Assembly (NCBI GenBank): GCA_030272585.1
Contig: BSYQ01000004.1
Coordinates: 1,798,001-1,862,000 of the forward strand
DNA from: Bryopsis sp. KO-2023
Lineage: Eukaryota > Chlorophyta > Ulvophyceae > Bryopsidales > Bryopsidaceae
Direction of reading: 5' to 3'
Length of the DNA stretch: 64,000 nt
The notes beneath the pieces were generated by a model, which searched no databases, had not been told where the DNA came from, and saw only the letters and a list, made by a program, of their open reading frames with translations. Each line of letters begins with the position of its first letter. Position 1 is the stretch's first letter. Position numbers and translations under genes: made by a program. Of this stretch, positions 63,850 to 64,000 are shown piece after piece.

Positions 63850-64000
63850 TTACGGTTACGGTCACCGTAACCGGACCGTAACCACCGTAACCGGACCGTA
63901 ACCGGAGTACAATTTTCGTCAGAAAATCGTACTTTTACGGCCGTAACCGTAGCACCGTACCACTCCGTACCGCTCCGTACCGGACCGTAACGACCGTAAC
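63850..64000. repeat. CCGTAAC-rich repeat block with a hairpin
   Basis: Many copies of CCGTAAC and ACCGGA in both orientations. GTACAATTTTCGTCAGAAAA followed by TCGTAC forms an 11-base inverted repeat around 63906-63931. The block runs to the window edge, so its extent is unknown; it could be the end of a larger repeat or element. Confidence 0.7.

Noticed and set aside
63850-64000. Telomere
   Set aside because: The repeats are irregular, occur in both orientations and contain a hairpin; not a simple telomeric array.

Overview
This is nuclear DNA of an intron-rich eukaryote, probably a single-celled alga or a close relative. Genes are split by GT-AG introns of about 90 to 1,000 bases and lie on both strands with wide AT- or homopolymer-rich spacers. 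One gene is a spliceosomal Aquarius orthologue. Another is a nuclear Ycf45-type ATPase, a family tied to plastids, which hints at a lineage with a complex plastid (chromerid- or stramenopile-like). The exact taxon cannot be fixed from this window.

Layout. (1) 25-6074, minus: Aquarius (intron-binding helicase), 11 exons, with its C-terminus beyond the left edge. (2) 6388-6876, plus: small secreted protein with a subtilisin-propeptide/I9-like fold and a GPI-like tail. (3) 8.5-29.0 kb and 35.0-49.5 kb: a tandem family of secreted S1 (chymotrypsin-fold) proteases built from shared exon modules: signal peptide, 26-nt micro-exon, propeptide, three catalytic exons, Ser/Thr/Pro linker, then either ankyrin repeats or a second protease domain. 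Copies A and B are protease + 8 or 6 ankyrin repeats + a small Cys motif. Copies C and H carry two protease domains. Copy D has one domain and an unresolved end. Copies E, F, G and several fragments are broken. (4) 29.2-34.2 kb, minus: a roughly 1,556-residue protein with about 11 diverged copies of a repeat I do not recognise, plus a 93-bp coding minisatellite. (5) 49.5-50.2 kb: probable solo LTR. (6) 50.3-53.5 kb, plus: Ycf45-like AAA ATPase with a long lineage-specific C-terminus. (7) 55.1-57.2 kb, plus: protein kinase gene interrupted by a 611-bp inverted-repeat element and by frameshifts. (8) 60.1-61.8 kb, minus: two-transmembrane coiled-coil protein with a degenerate EF-hand-like tail. 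(9) Right end: gene-poor, ending in CCGTAAC-rich repeats.

The most notable system is the protease family. ANK repeats and a Cys finger are joined to a protein with a signal peptide. The ankyrin repeats sit one per 99-nt phase 1-1 exon, so copies differ by whole-exon gains and losses. Every second protease domain has lost a catalytic residue, each in a different way. The conserved residue before the predicted new N-terminus is Leu, not Arg, and the S1 pocket residue is Ser or Gly, so self-activation by a non-tryptic enzyme is possible. All functional statements are inferred from sequence; no search was run.
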